In this document: in pieces, positions 22,296-29,038 of the stretch
Layout: every line of letters begins with the position of its first letter
Numbering within the stretch: the first letter of the stretch is position 1
IMG/VR virus record: IMGVR_UViG_3300015360_000011
Span: 1-40,433 of that record
DNA from: a virus
Length of the DNA: 40,433 bases
Strand: one strand, 5' to 3'
Notes under the pieces: generated by a model
Told to the model about the DNA's origin: nothing
What the model saw: the letters and a program-made list of their open reading frames with translations, nothing else
The model's database searches: none
Position numbers and translations under genes: made by a program

Positions 22296-22828
22296 CAATT
22301 GACACAAGCAAGGCCAAGATATTTAAAGCATTGTTAGCGTGTGCAAGCACTGAAGCCGTAAGGCCAGCACTAACGGGTGTTTATGTAAAGGATGGTATCG
22401 GTTACGGGTCTGACGGGTTTATTCTAGCCAAAATGAGAATCGACACACAAGGTGAGGGGATTATCCCCGCCGAACTAATCAAGCAATCTAACACAGACCT
22501 TGCAGAGATAAACGACACTGGAGAAGTAACCATGCCAGGTAAAACCGACAGCGTTACTATGCCACTAGTGTCTGGAGAATTTCCAGAAGTTGAACACCTT
22601 GTTACCAAGTGGCAAGAGACAGCGAGCGCCAGCGGGGTGACTGTAGGCCTAGGTCTGGGAGTGCTTGAGTCTCTGGTTAAGTCAATGAAGCTTGCCCAAG
22701 TGGTAAGCATTAAGCTCGAGATACCGCTAGATAATAGAGATTGTATAGTTGCGACCTCAATGGAGGGCACACGTCCCGACAAAGATCAAAGGGATATTCA
22801 ATACTATTTGATGCCATTTTTTATATAA
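22292..22828 (+). CDS. Compact sliding-clamp-like (DnaN-fold) protein
   Basis: A 178-residue protein. RPALTGVYVKDGIGYGSDGF then ILAKM resembles the domain-2 start of bacterial beta clamps (RxxLNG, TDGHRLA); SGEFPEVEHLV matches the GRFPDY segment; and the C-terminal QYYLMPFF matches the YxxMPxR end of DnaN. DnaN is about 370 residues in three domains per subunit; this one has room for two small domains. It could tether the host polymerase or a phage factor to DNA, or trap the host's clamp partners. No phage polymerase is present. Fold assignment is by motif reading only. Confidence 0.72.
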   Translation: MTIDTSKAKIFKALLACASTEAVRPALTGVYVKDGIGYGSDGFILAKMRIDTQGEGIIPAELIKQSNTDLAEINDTGEVTMPGKTDSVTMPLVSGEFPEVEHLVTKWQETASASGVTVGLGLGVLESLVKSMKLAQVVSIKLEIPLDNRDCIVATSMEGTRPDKDQRDIQYYLMPFFI

Positions 22829-22854
22829 ATTAGTCACTATACAGGAGGTGCAAA

Positions 22855-23031
22855 ATGAAAATAACTAAAAAATTAGCACAGATGAGGCTCGAATACCTAC
22901 GGGGTGAGATCGAGGCCGAGCGGATAAGCTATGGAGAGACAGCAGAGATACAATCAATCGCTAAATTTATCAAGCCAGGAGATAATTTATTGCTTGAATG
23001 GGCAGGAGTGCCGGAAGGGGGGACAAAATGA
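22855..23031 (+). CDS. 58-residue phage protein (YGETAEIQSIAKFI type)
   Basis: MKITKKLAQMRLEYLRGEIE, then ISYGETAEIQSIAKFI and LLLEWAGVPE. The phrase YGExAELQxLAxxIxPGDxxLLEWAGVPE is familiar from small proteins in many actinophages and other phages; role unknown. CAGGAGGTGC precedes the ATG, and it ends EGGTK with an ATGA overlap into the next gene. Confidence 0.8.
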   Translation: MKITKKLAQMRLEYLRGEIEAERISYGETAEIQSIAKFIKPGDNLLLEWAGVPEGGTK

Positions 23032-23249
23032 CAATCAACGAAGCAGAGAGAGCGGTACCGACATCAGTGTTTGACTATGAGAGCCAGTACCTAGATAAGG
23101 ACATCGCACAAGATATAGCTAACGGCGAGGGGTGCTGTATCTGTCGGGTGGTGTGTGATCGGTCTCTATGGTTAGATAGTGATGGGTTTGTGTATTGTGA
23201 CGATTGCCAACCAGACACAGGGGACACGGCACATTATATCTACGACTAA
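23028..23249 (+). CDS. 73-residue zinc-knuckle protein
   Basis: MTINEAERAVPTSVFDYESQ, then GCCICRVVC and YCDDC: two Cys pairs about 20 residues apart, likely one treble-clef or ribbon zinc site. The start at 23028 uses the GGGGGGACAAAATG cassette. It is followed by a 70-bp gap holding an imperfect hairpin near 23261-23287. Confidence 0.75.
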   Translation: MTINEAERAVPTSVFDYESQYLDKDIAQDIANGEGCCICRVVCDRSLWLDSDGFVYCDDCQPDTGDTAHYIYD

Positions 23250-23330
23250 CGATACTATACCCTGTACCCTAAGGGGTGCAGGTATATAACATTGTTATAT
23301 CATTGTAACTGTTAGGGGGTGAGTATTATT
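23250..23330 (+). promoter_or_regulatory. Short gap with imperfect hairpins before the DUF2958 gene
   Basis: TACCCTGTACCCT and AGGGGTGCAGGTA pair with a bulge, and ATAAC-ATT-GTTAT forms a second small stem. These could attenuate or stabilise the transcript before the last two genes of the block. No clear promoter is seen. Confidence 0.35.
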
Positions 23331-23654
23331 ATGCAATTAATGACAAAAGAACTACAAAGAAAATTTGAGATAGTAGGAGCACAAGACGGCAAGGGGATTA
23401 ACGCTACCGTACTTGCCCACTACTTCAACCCTACGGGGCGGGGTGACTGGTACGCTACGGAGTACGACCCGGAGAGTGGAACATTTTTTGGGTTTGTGTC
23501 TATATTCGGCGATCATTGCAACGAGTGGGGATACTTCACGATTGCAGACTTGCAAGGGTTAACCCTACCACTAGGGTTATCGATCGAGCGGGATAGACAC
23601 TATACACCGAGACCGATTAGTTACCACTTGAAGCAACTAAGGGGGATACAATGA
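23331..23654 (+). CDS. DUF2958-family protein
   Basis: A 107-residue protein starting MQLMTKELQRKFEIVGAQDG. AHYFNPTGRGDWYATEYDPE, FFGFVSIFGDHCNEWGYFTI and LGLSIERDRHY match the DUF2958 family, small proteins common on plasmids, phages and other mobile elements and of unknown function. Usual length is about 110 residues, so it is complete. The ATG at 23331 has GGGGGTGAG 7 nt upstream; the GTG at 23319 lies inside that site. Confidence 0.9.
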   Translation: MQLMTKELQRKFEIVGAQDGKGINATVLAHYFNPTGRGDWYATEYDPESGTFFGFVSIFGDHCNEWGYFTIADLQGLTLPLGLSIERDRHYTPRPISYHLKQLRGIQ

Positions 23655-23707
23655 TTATTGCCATAATGATCATAGTCAACATTGTGTTGCTATTGATCTT
23701 GGAATAG
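23651..23707 (+). CDS. 18-residue hydrophobic peptide (membrane micropeptide)
   Basis: MIIAIMIIVNIVLLLILE starts by ATGA overlap with the DUF2958 stop, after AAGGGGGATAC. Apart from one Asn and the last Glu it is wholly hydrophobic and long enough to cross a membrane once. It ends the rightward block. Possibly a translated micropeptide, but chance cannot be excluded at this size. Confidence 0.5.
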   Translation: MIIAIMIIVNIVLLLILE

Positions 23708-23714
23708 CTAGGAG

Positions 23715-23743
23715 AGCGGGGGGCGATAACATCAAACCCCGCT
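23715..23743. terminator. Hairpin at the convergent end of the two transcripts
   Basis: AGCGGGG (23715-23721) and CCCCGCT (23737-23743) form a 7-bp GC-rich stem with a 15-nt loop between converging genes. No U-run follows on either strand, so a bidirectional, factor-aided terminator is the most one can say. Confidence 0.5.
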
Positions 23744-23753
23744 AATCAGTAAC

Positions 23754-23769
23754 TAGTATATATATACTA
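23754..23769. repeat. 16-bp perfect palindrome TAGTATATATATACTA
   Basis: A perfect A/T palindrome right after the convergent hairpin. It may be a protein site or an easily melted element; function unknown. Confidence 0.5.
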
Positions 23770-23798
23770 CATATCCCATATGTAAAGTATGTATCTAG

Positions 23799-24416
23799 TT
23801 AAGGTTTTTCCGGTATATTTGGCGGTTCTTTAGTAGAATCACTCGCGCGCGGGATCGGGAGAGGCGCTGGCTTAAAATCGCTGACAAAATCAATAAACTG
23901 TTGGTTAAAATCTTTCTGTTCCTGTTTTGGAGTACTAAAATAGTTATACTGGATATTTTGTGTTGCAATTACCGGGGCTGCTACTGGTGCCTCTACTGGT
24001 TTTAATCCCATTATTTCAGTTACCCTGGAGGCTGCCGTCATTCTTATTGCCCAATCATCATGTAGTTCTGCGTTCCTACCATATGGTTTTTTAGCGTCTA
24101 GTGCTTCGGTTATGACATTTACAACCTTATCTGCAACAGTCATGTTGTATTTAGTTAGTGAGGTATGATCTAGTAGTTTTAAAAACCTTTGTACCCCTTT
24201 TTGTTGTGTAAATTGTTTTATTGAATACCTTCTTTTATACCCAGCTGCCATGATTGCCTTAGTGGGAGAATTAAACTGCCCAGATAATAGATTTTGCACC
24301 GCCTGGGCTTGCCGTTCAGTTGGAGCAGAATACTCTGGAGAACCCTTTTTATATCTTCTGCCAATGGGTGACCTCCTTACTCCGTTATCAAGATCTTCAA
24401 ATGTTAGTTTTGCCAT
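23799..24416 (-). CDS. Probable terminase small subunit (phBC6A51-type HTH)
   Basis: A 205-residue protein. TERQAQAVQNLLSGQ, KAIMAAGYKRRYSIKQFTQQ, KGVQRFLKLLDHTSLTKYNM and VNVITEALDAKKPYG, then AIRMTAASRVTEIMGL follow the pattern of phage small-terminase or phBC6A51-like proteins: HTH, then a helical oligomerisation part. The C-terminal ~60 residues are Pro/Gln-rich. It would bind the packaging site and load the large subunit. It is the last gene of the leftward module, about 26 kb away from terL along the transcript (9.3 kb on the map). Confidence 0.65.
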   Translation of the reverse strand: MAKLTFEDLDNGVRRSPIGRRYKKGSPEYSAPTERQAQAVQNLLSGQFNSPTKAIMAAGYKRRYSIKQFTQQKGVQRFLKLLDHTSLTKYNMTVADKVVNVITEALDAKKPYGRNAELHDDWAIRMTAASRVTEIMGLKPVEAPVAAPVIATQNIQYNYFSTPKQEQKDFNQQFIDFVSDFKPAPLPIPRASDSTKEPPNIPEKP

Positions 24417-24582
24417 ATCTCATCCAATTCCATAGCCTAACCAATAAATGGAAAGGCTTCAATATATATAAATCTCTAGATTCATCTAGCTCTTTAACAA
24501 AACCCCACGCGCGCGTAGGACCCTTGAAAGTTACGGTCCTTCCGCCGATCATTAGATTTCTTGCTCTTTTGACTATTATCAT
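24397..24582 (-). CDS. Unknown 61-residue basic protein
   Basis: MIIVKRARNLMIGGRTVTFK with KGPTRAWGFVKELDESRD and a C-terminal amphipathic part (FHLLVRLWNWMRYGK). It is coupled to its upstream neighbour by ATGA and overlaps the next gene by 20 bp. Family unknown. Confidence 0.6.
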   Translation of the reverse strand: MIIVKRARNLMIGGRTVTFKGPTRAWGFVKELDESRDLYILKPFHLLVRLWNWMRYGKTNI

Positions 24583-24866
24583 AGGTCTATTTCTTTCATT
24601 TCAGATTTAGATAGCTTATAACTAGGCATCATTTCTGGGTAATGCTTAAAAAATTCACGATTAGGCTTTCCGTCTGCATATGGTTGTATCATATCAGCAC
24701 CACTGTGGTCTCTTTGCTGTTGTATTCTGTCTAACCTAGAGATGGGTATGTCCTCACTTGGGGAGTAGCCTGGGTCTACGTCTTTATTTTGGCATTCTAG
24801 ACATGGCATTACCCCGTATATTTGGTGTTTTCGTGCCTCGGCTGTTTTACACCTTGGACAATTCAT
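24579..24866 (-). CDS. Zinc-ribbon-like small protein
   Basis: A 95-residue protein. CPRCKTAEARKHQIYGVMPC then LEC gives two Cys pairs (CPRC, CLEC) 16 residues apart, likely one zinc. The rest is polar (SRLDRIQQQRDHSGADM) and ends KLSKSEMKEIDL. Proteins of this plan occur near terminase or replication genes in phages; role unknown. Confidence 0.72.
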   Translation of the reverse strand: MNCPRCKTAEARKHQIYGVMPCLECQNKDVDPGYSPSEDIPISRLDRIQQQRDHSGADMIQPYADGKPNREFFKHYPEMMPSYKLSKSEMKEIDL

Positions 24867-25057
24867 TTCTTCCCCATCAAGAACTTATAATGCTTCTCTA
24901 CGCCAGGAACTACTATTTTCTTCATAGACTCTAGTTCACTAGGAGTAAATACCTTCTTTTCTAGCAGTAGCGAGATTAGAGTGGCAAACATTACGTCTGT
25001 TTGAAATGCTATATGCTCTATTTCGGCGATCATCATAACATTAGTGGGTTGTGTCAT
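24863..25057 (-). CDS. Unknown 64-residue helical protein
   Basis: MTQPTNVMMIAEIEHIAFQT, then FATLISLLLEKKVFTPSEL and VEKHYKFLMGKK. It looks like a small helical protein; no membrane signal is strong enough. AAGGAGAAAC precedes the ATG, and it overlaps the upstream gene by 17 bp. Confidence 0.68.
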   Translation of the reverse strand: MTQPTNVMMIAEIEHIAFQTDVMFATLISLLLEKKVFTPSELESMKKIVVPGVEKHYKFLMGKK

Positions 25058-25301
25058 TGTTTCTCCTTAATACTCTATCTAATTTATCGGATTTAGCAGC
25101 TTCCATCTGTGCTTCCTTCTTTAGTTCTTCTGCCTCCTCCTCTGGGGTTATCTCGTCTATAATCCCTGGCTCATCCTTGTGAGTTGTAGGAGTCGCGGAG
25201 CTGTCGGGAAATGTAAGCCGGTTATAATCTTTCATGGTCAGCTTAATGCATGACCAGGTCCCGTCTTCCTCCTTTACCATCACGAATTCAGTTTTACCCA
25301 T
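25041..25301 (-). CDS. Unknown 86-residue acidic protein downstream of groEL
   Basis: The start at 25301 (MGKTEFVMVKEEDGTWSC) overlaps the last codons of groEL and has GAGGAC upstream; longer in-frame starts lie inside groEL. EEEAEELKKEAQMEAAKSDK suggests a charged helix. Family unknown. Coupled translation with groEL is likely. Confidence 0.65.
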   Translation of the reverse strand: MGKTEFVMVKEEDGTWSCIKLTMKDYNRLTFPDSSATPTTHKDEPGIIDEITPEEEAEELKKEAQMEAAKSDKLDRVLRRNNDTTH

Positions 25302-26868
25302 TATTGCCGTCCTCATGTGTGGCGATAAGCACGTCAGTTGTAAGGATACTAGTTCCAACACTTATTGCATTTTCTAGGGATAGTCGCACAACCTTTGTTG
25401 GGTCGATTATTCCCTGGTCCCGTAGATTACATATTGAGTTGTCTTGCTGATTATATCCAAGACCAATTACGACGTTTTGTAGCTGGCCGGCCACATCCCG
25501 TGCTTCGCTTTCTGAATTGCCTGCGTTCTCAAGTAGCTTCATTACGGGGCTTGTGAGGACTTTTTTCAGTAGCTTTTCTCCCAAGGTATTCTCCTTCATT
25601 TCTCGACCGATCATAAATAGTGCCATTCCGCCTCCTAGGACTGTTCCTTCCTCCCTTGCAGCAGTTGCGGCACCAATGGCGTCTTTTACGCGTTCAATCT
25701 TCTCCCTCATATCAATCTCAGTTTTTGCGCCTACCTTAATTACCGATACTCCCTTAGTCATTCTAGCTAGTCGTCCTTGTAGCTTTTCTTTCTCGTATAC
25801 CGATTTCTCGCCTGCTATCTGTTTCCTGAGTACTTCGGCGCGTTCCTTAATTAGCTCCTCAGATCCCGCCCCTTGTACGATTACTGATCTCTCTCGTCCA
25901 GCGACAAATGACTTGGAGCGGCCAAGCCATGACTCTGGGTTTGTTATGTCTATGGTAGTTCTATCGGAAAGTACGGTTGCTCCTGTGACTATGGCCATGT
26001 CTGATAGATAGGCTAACTGCTCATTTCCCCCTCCTGGGGCTCTTGTGCTAACACAGTTTAGGTTACCTCGCATCTTATTGGCGACTAGAGTTAAAAGAGC
26101 GTCACCCTGAATGTCCTTTGCGATTACAACCACGTTCTTACTTACTTTAGTGACTCCATTTAGGAGTGTAAGCATTTCGGAGTTGAGAGATAGGCTTTTA
26201 TCAATGATTATATATCTGGGGTCATCAATTACTGCCTCCAGACGATTCTCATTGGTGATAAACCTAGGATCCTGATATCCCCGGGAGTATTCCATACCCT
26301 CTGTGTACTCAACTCGAGTGTCGCCCGTTGTTCCTTCCTCTACAGTTACTAAACCGTCAATCCCGACGTGGTCAACGGCCTCCGCCACTAGTTTTCCAAT
26401 CTCTAAATCAGCACTACTAATTAGAGCCACCTTCTCTATGTCTCTCTTGTCTGTTACTGGTACTGACAACTCTTTAAGTTCTTCTAAGATTGAGGGGAGT
26501 TTTTCATATATTTGTTTTCGTAAGACCATTGGGTTTGATCCCTTGTTAATTAGCTCTAACCCGCCTTTTACTATCTCGTATGCGAGTAGGGTTGAGGTTG
26601 TAGTGCCGTCTCCTGCCTCATCGTTTGTCTTTTGGGCAGCTTGGCGCACCAGCTCGACTCCCATCATCGTGAACTCGTCTAGACTTCCCACCTCCCTAGC
26701 TACGGTAACTCCGTCGTGGACTACGATTGGTATTCCATAGCTGCGCTGTATTGCTACGTTACGCCCCTTGGGCCCGAGGGTTGTGGTTACGGCATTAGCC
26801 AATAACTCGACTCCATTAAATAGTTTTTTTCTTGCTTCATCCTTAAAAGACATTACTCGATATTGCAT
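25294..26868 (-). CDS. groEL: GroEL-type chaperonin
   Basis: A 524-residue group I chaperonin. The equatorial ATP site is intact: GPKGRNVAI, DGVTVAREV (Asp of E. coli D52), NDEAGDGTTTSTLLA (D87) and the catalytic Asp equivalent to D398 in RVKDAIGAATAAREEG, followed by LGGGMAL. The apical groove keeps GY and F of E. coli 199/204, the two Leu of 234/237 and LTLVA for 259-264, but Tyr203 is Arg. The conserved apical loop APGFGDRRKAM is changed to APGGGNEQLAY. The C-terminus ends EDGNNG without GGM repeats. The divergence fits a phage protein paired with the groES gene upstream. It would refold virion or phage proteins. AAGGAGCGCC precedes the ATG. Confidence 0.95.
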   Translation of the reverse strand: MQYRVMSFKDEARKKLFNGVELLANAVTTTLGPKGRNVAIQRSYGIPIVVHDGVTVAREVGSLDEFTMMGVELVRQAAQKTNDEAGDGTTTSTLLAYEIVKGGLELINKGSNPMVLRKQIYEKLPSILEELKELSVPVTDKRDIEKVALISSADLEIGKLVAEAVDHVGIDGLVTVEEGTTGDTRVEYTEGMEYSRGYQDPRFITNENRLEAVIDDPRYIIIDKSLSLNSEMLTLLNGVTKVSKNVVVIAKDIQGDALLTLVANKMRGNLNCVSTRAPGGGNEQLAYLSDMAIVTGATVLSDRTTIDITNPESWLGRSKSFVAGRERSVIVQGAGSEELIKERAEVLRKQIAGEKSVYEKEKLQGRLARMTKGVSVIKVGAKTEIDMREKIERVKDAIGAATAAREEGTVLGGGMALFMIGREMKENTLGEKLLKKVLTSPVMKLLENAGNSESEARDVAGQLQNVVIGLGYNQQDNSICNLRDQGIIDPTKVVRLSLENAISVGTSILTTDVLIATHEDGNNG

Positions 26869-26876
26869 GGCGCTCC

Positions 26877-27107
26877 TTATTTTTTAACTGTTATAGTTTC
26901 TGGCAACATCTCTGGGGTGACAACTCCTGCCATCATGAGGGATTTTTTATTTATAATCCTCTTGCCGTCTGTTCCTGTGACCTGAAAGAAGTCTGAGCCT
27001 GAGAGTAGGCGGTTAGAGACTGTGGCGTATGACTCAAATACTCCAAGGGTCATCTCCCTCTCTAGTCCGATTACTAGAAATGTTTTTGGTGTTTTGCTTA
27101 TTTTCAT
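26877..27107 (-). CDS. Unknown 76-residue protein before groEL
   Basis: MKISKTPKTFLVIGLEREMT, FESYATVSNRLLSGSDFFQV, then KRIINKKSLMMAGVVTPEML. A small beta/alpha protein, family unknown. It has a TTAGGAGCC ribosome site and lies between the membrane proteins and groEL in what looks like one operon. Confidence 0.7.
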   Translation of the reverse strand: MKISKTPKTFLVIGLEREMTLGVFESYATVSNRLLSGSDFFQVTGTDGKRIINKKSLMMAGVVTPEMLPETITVKK

Positions 27108-27122
27108 ATGGCTCCTAAGTAT

Positions 27123-27359
27123 TTAATAATTTGCTATACTGATTACTAGAATGGTCATCGCGATTAACCAGATAGCAGTACGGATGCGGCTATTTGATCT
27201 CTGTAGTGCGCTTATTTTTTTGTTCATCATGTATAAATCCGCCGCTAATTCTACCCTCATGCGAGCTATGAGGATCTTATCAGAGATCACTTTCTTTACA
27301 AATCCACTCTTATTAAATTTTCCGCTTTGGTTTCTCTTTAGGATATATATCTCGCTCAT
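27123..27359 (-). CDS. Small tail-anchored membrane protein
   Basis: A 78-residue protein. The N-terminal ~55 residues are basic and helical (KRNQSGKFNKSGFVKKVISD, RVELAADLYMMNKKI). The C-terminus (IWLIAMTILVISIANY) is one membrane segment. It overlaps its upstream neighbour by ATGA, with GAGGAGG before the ATG. Function unknown. Confidence 0.7.
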   Translation of the reverse strand: MSEIYILKRNQSGKFNKSGFVKKVISDKILIARMRVELAADLYMMNKKISALQRSNSRIRTAIWLIAMTILVISIANY

Positions 27360-27691
27360 TTTGCCTCCTCATACAAATCAATGCATTTACTAGCTGCAAC
27401 AAGAGTAACTTCTTTTAATTCCTTCTTGTCTACTCGGGCATACAGATCCCCTACTTGACTAGCGGTATATTTTTCCTGTACTACCTTTAGCCCACAGTCA
27501 CAAAATTGGAAATTTGCATTCTCTCCAAGACATCCATCTATAAATATTTTTTCTTCTTCTGATGTCCACCTATTTGAGGGGGTTGTGTAAGCTATTGGGG
27601 CTGGGGTCTCCTTGCTCTTTTCACTTAACAGGAAGCTAATTAAAATTATGCTCCCCAAGACGATCAGGGTGTATTTTATAACCTGGTTCAT
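27356..27691 (-). CDS. N-terminally anchored or secreted four-Cys protein
   Basis: A 111-residue protein. VIKYTLIVLGSIILISFLLS is an uncleaved anchor or signal peptide. The outside part has FIDGCLGENANFQFCDCGLK, VVQEKYTASQV and SKCIDLYEE, that is Cys, CxC and Cys in a layout known from small exported bacterial proteins. It may act at the cell surface, for example in superinfection exclusion; that is inference. It is coupled to groES by an ATGA overlap. Confidence 0.72.
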   Translation of the reverse strand: MNQVIKYTLIVLGSIILISFLLSEKSKETPAPIAYTTPSNRWTSEEEKIFIDGCLGENANFQFCDCGLKVVQEKYTASQVGDLYARVDKKELKEVTLVAASKCIDLYEEAK

Positions 27692-27984
27692 ATCTCTCCT
27701 ATTCTACCGACAATGTCGGCATAACCTACGATCGAGTATTCTCGACCGCCAACAATAAAATTAGTTGAACCGTATTTGCGGTATAGTAGGAGGTCCCCCA
27801 CCTCTATACCTCGATCAGTGAATGGATCGAAATGACTGACATCTCCTGTTAACCCTCCATCATCGACAACCCGACCCATTTCCTGTTTCTTTTCGGTTGC
27901 AGCAAACAAGTCTCCTACAGCGGTAATGTCATCTAATTTGACCTGTTCAACTACTACCATGTTACCTGCGGCTTTTATTTTCAT
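27688..27984 (-). CDS. groES: GroES-type co-chaperonin
   Basis: A 98-residue protein starting MKIKAAGNMVVVEQVK. The fold markers are the first strand (NMVVVEQV), the mobile loop (ITAVGDLFAATEKKQ), MGRVVDDGG, GIEVGDLLLYRKYGSTNFIV and the final YADIVGRIGEI. In E. coli the loop tip that docks GroEL is GGIVL; here it reads VGDLF, so it may be tuned to the divergent phage GroEL. TTAGGAGAAAAT precedes the ATG; a longer frame start at 28017 is unlikely. Three small genes separate it from groEL. Confidence 0.88.
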   Translation of the reverse strand: MKIKAAGNMVVVEQVKLDDITAVGDLFAATEKKQEMGRVVDDGGLTGDVSHFDPFTDRGIEVGDLLLYRKYGSTNFIVGGREYSIVGYADIVGRIGEI

Positions 27985-28138
27985 ATTTTCTCCTAAGCGA
28001 CTTGAGCTCTTTGTCAATCGCGTTACATATAAACCTACTTCTACTTACTCCCTGTGATTGGTAAGCAATCATTAGTCTTTCAAGTAGTTCACTATCAACC
28101 CAGATAGTAACAATATTAGAAACCTTCTTTGATTTCAT
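27962..28138 (-). CDS. Ribbon-helix-helix DNA-binding protein
   Basis: A 58-residue protein, MKSKKVSNIVTIWVDSELLE. The pattern is strand NIVTIWV, helix SELLERLMIAYQSQG, turn, helix SRSRFICNAIDKELKSL, then a basic tail (RRKYENKSRR), as in CopG/Arc-type regulators. It overlaps the end of the upstream gene by 23 bp and the start of groES by 23 bp, so it sits directly at the head of the chaperonin genes and may control them. Confidence 0.82.
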   Translation of the reverse strand: MKSKKVSNIVTIWVDSELLERLMIAYQSQGVSRSRFICNAIDKELKSLRRKYENKSRR

Positions 28139-28985
28139 TTACCACCTCTATTGTCTTGTTTGATGTTAATGATCCATCCGGATTGACTTCGTTATCACGA
28201 ATAAATCCTGCAAACATCTCCTTGACTAAGTCTACCGCCTTTTTGAGGTATTCTAGAGTTGCAAGGTTTCTGATGAATGAAGGGTTTCCTTCTTCGTCTT
28301 TGGTAAGCTCGTACTTAATTACACTATTAAATCCCCACTTGGTCTCCACCTTCTGGGTAGAAAGCAATACTTCAAATGCGAACATTGGGGTGTTTTTAGT
28401 ATAGAGCTTGACTTCTTTTCCAAACTGCCACATGAAGTCTAGGCGCGTTCCAGAAACAAACGTGACGAATGGCGTTTGGTTGGCTAGGATCATTCCCCCA
28501 ACTAGCTGTGTGAACTTTAGTTTGAGTGTGCCGTCTTCATTTCTCTTTAGCGTTTCTCCGTCTAATTCTTTTGTGGTTGTATAAAATCCTCTTGAAACTG
28601 CCAACAGGGAACATAGGACAGAGGGGAACTCCTCTTTAGTTGGGGAGTAATACAGTTGACCTGGGGTAGAGAAATTTCCGTTTTGGAGTAAGTTTTTCGA
28701 GTTGGCCTCTGTAATCTTTAGTTGTGGGAGAGCTCCAGAGGATATGTTCTCTGTTCCGACTCCTGCGTTTTCATTAAAGAACATCCTAATGTTTTCTGGG
28801 AGTACCAGGGACTTCATCTCTTTCTCTCGTAGTGCGGTGACCTGAGATTCTTGTTTCCTCTCCCATGGTTCTAGTTCTTTTGCTGGGTCGTTTGCTGGTT
28901 CTGATTTTAACATTTCTCCCGCCTTTCGAAATTTTTTGATAGCTTCTTCCTTCATGGCTTCTTCTAAAGGGTCAAAGCGTTTCAT
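28116..28985 (-). CDS. Possible phage ssDNA-binding or recombination-associated protein
   Basis: A 289-residue protein. The N-terminal ~55 residues are charged helix. From NAGVGTENISSGALPQLKIT through LVGGMILANQTPFVTFVSGT it is beta-rich, and the C-terminus is helical and acidic (VEVVNE-type end). The phrase GxGTENIxxxxLPxLKI is familiar from phage proteins proposed to bind ssDNA and found with recombination nucleases; the upstream neighbour is nuclease-like. Assignment is tentative. It has an AGGAAAAAAC site before the ATG. Confidence 0.6.
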   Translation of the reverse strand: MKRFDPLEEAMKEEAIKKFRKAGEMLKSEPANDPAKELEPWERKQESQVTALREKEMKSLVLPENIRMFFNENAGVGTENISSGALPQLKITEANSKNLLQNGNFSTPGQLYYSPTKEEFPSVLCSLLAVSRGFYTTTKELDGETLKRNEDGTLKLKFTQLVGGMILANQTPFVTFVSGTRLDFMWQFGKEVKLYTKNTPMFAFEVLLSTQKVETKWGFNSVIKYELTKDEEGNPSFIRNLATLEYLKKAVDLVKEMFAGFIRDNEVNPDGSLTSNKTIEVVNEIKEGF

Positions 28986-29038
28986 GTTTTTTCCTAATAT
29001 ATATTAATATGTTCTACTTATGTAGACCTATTAGGATT

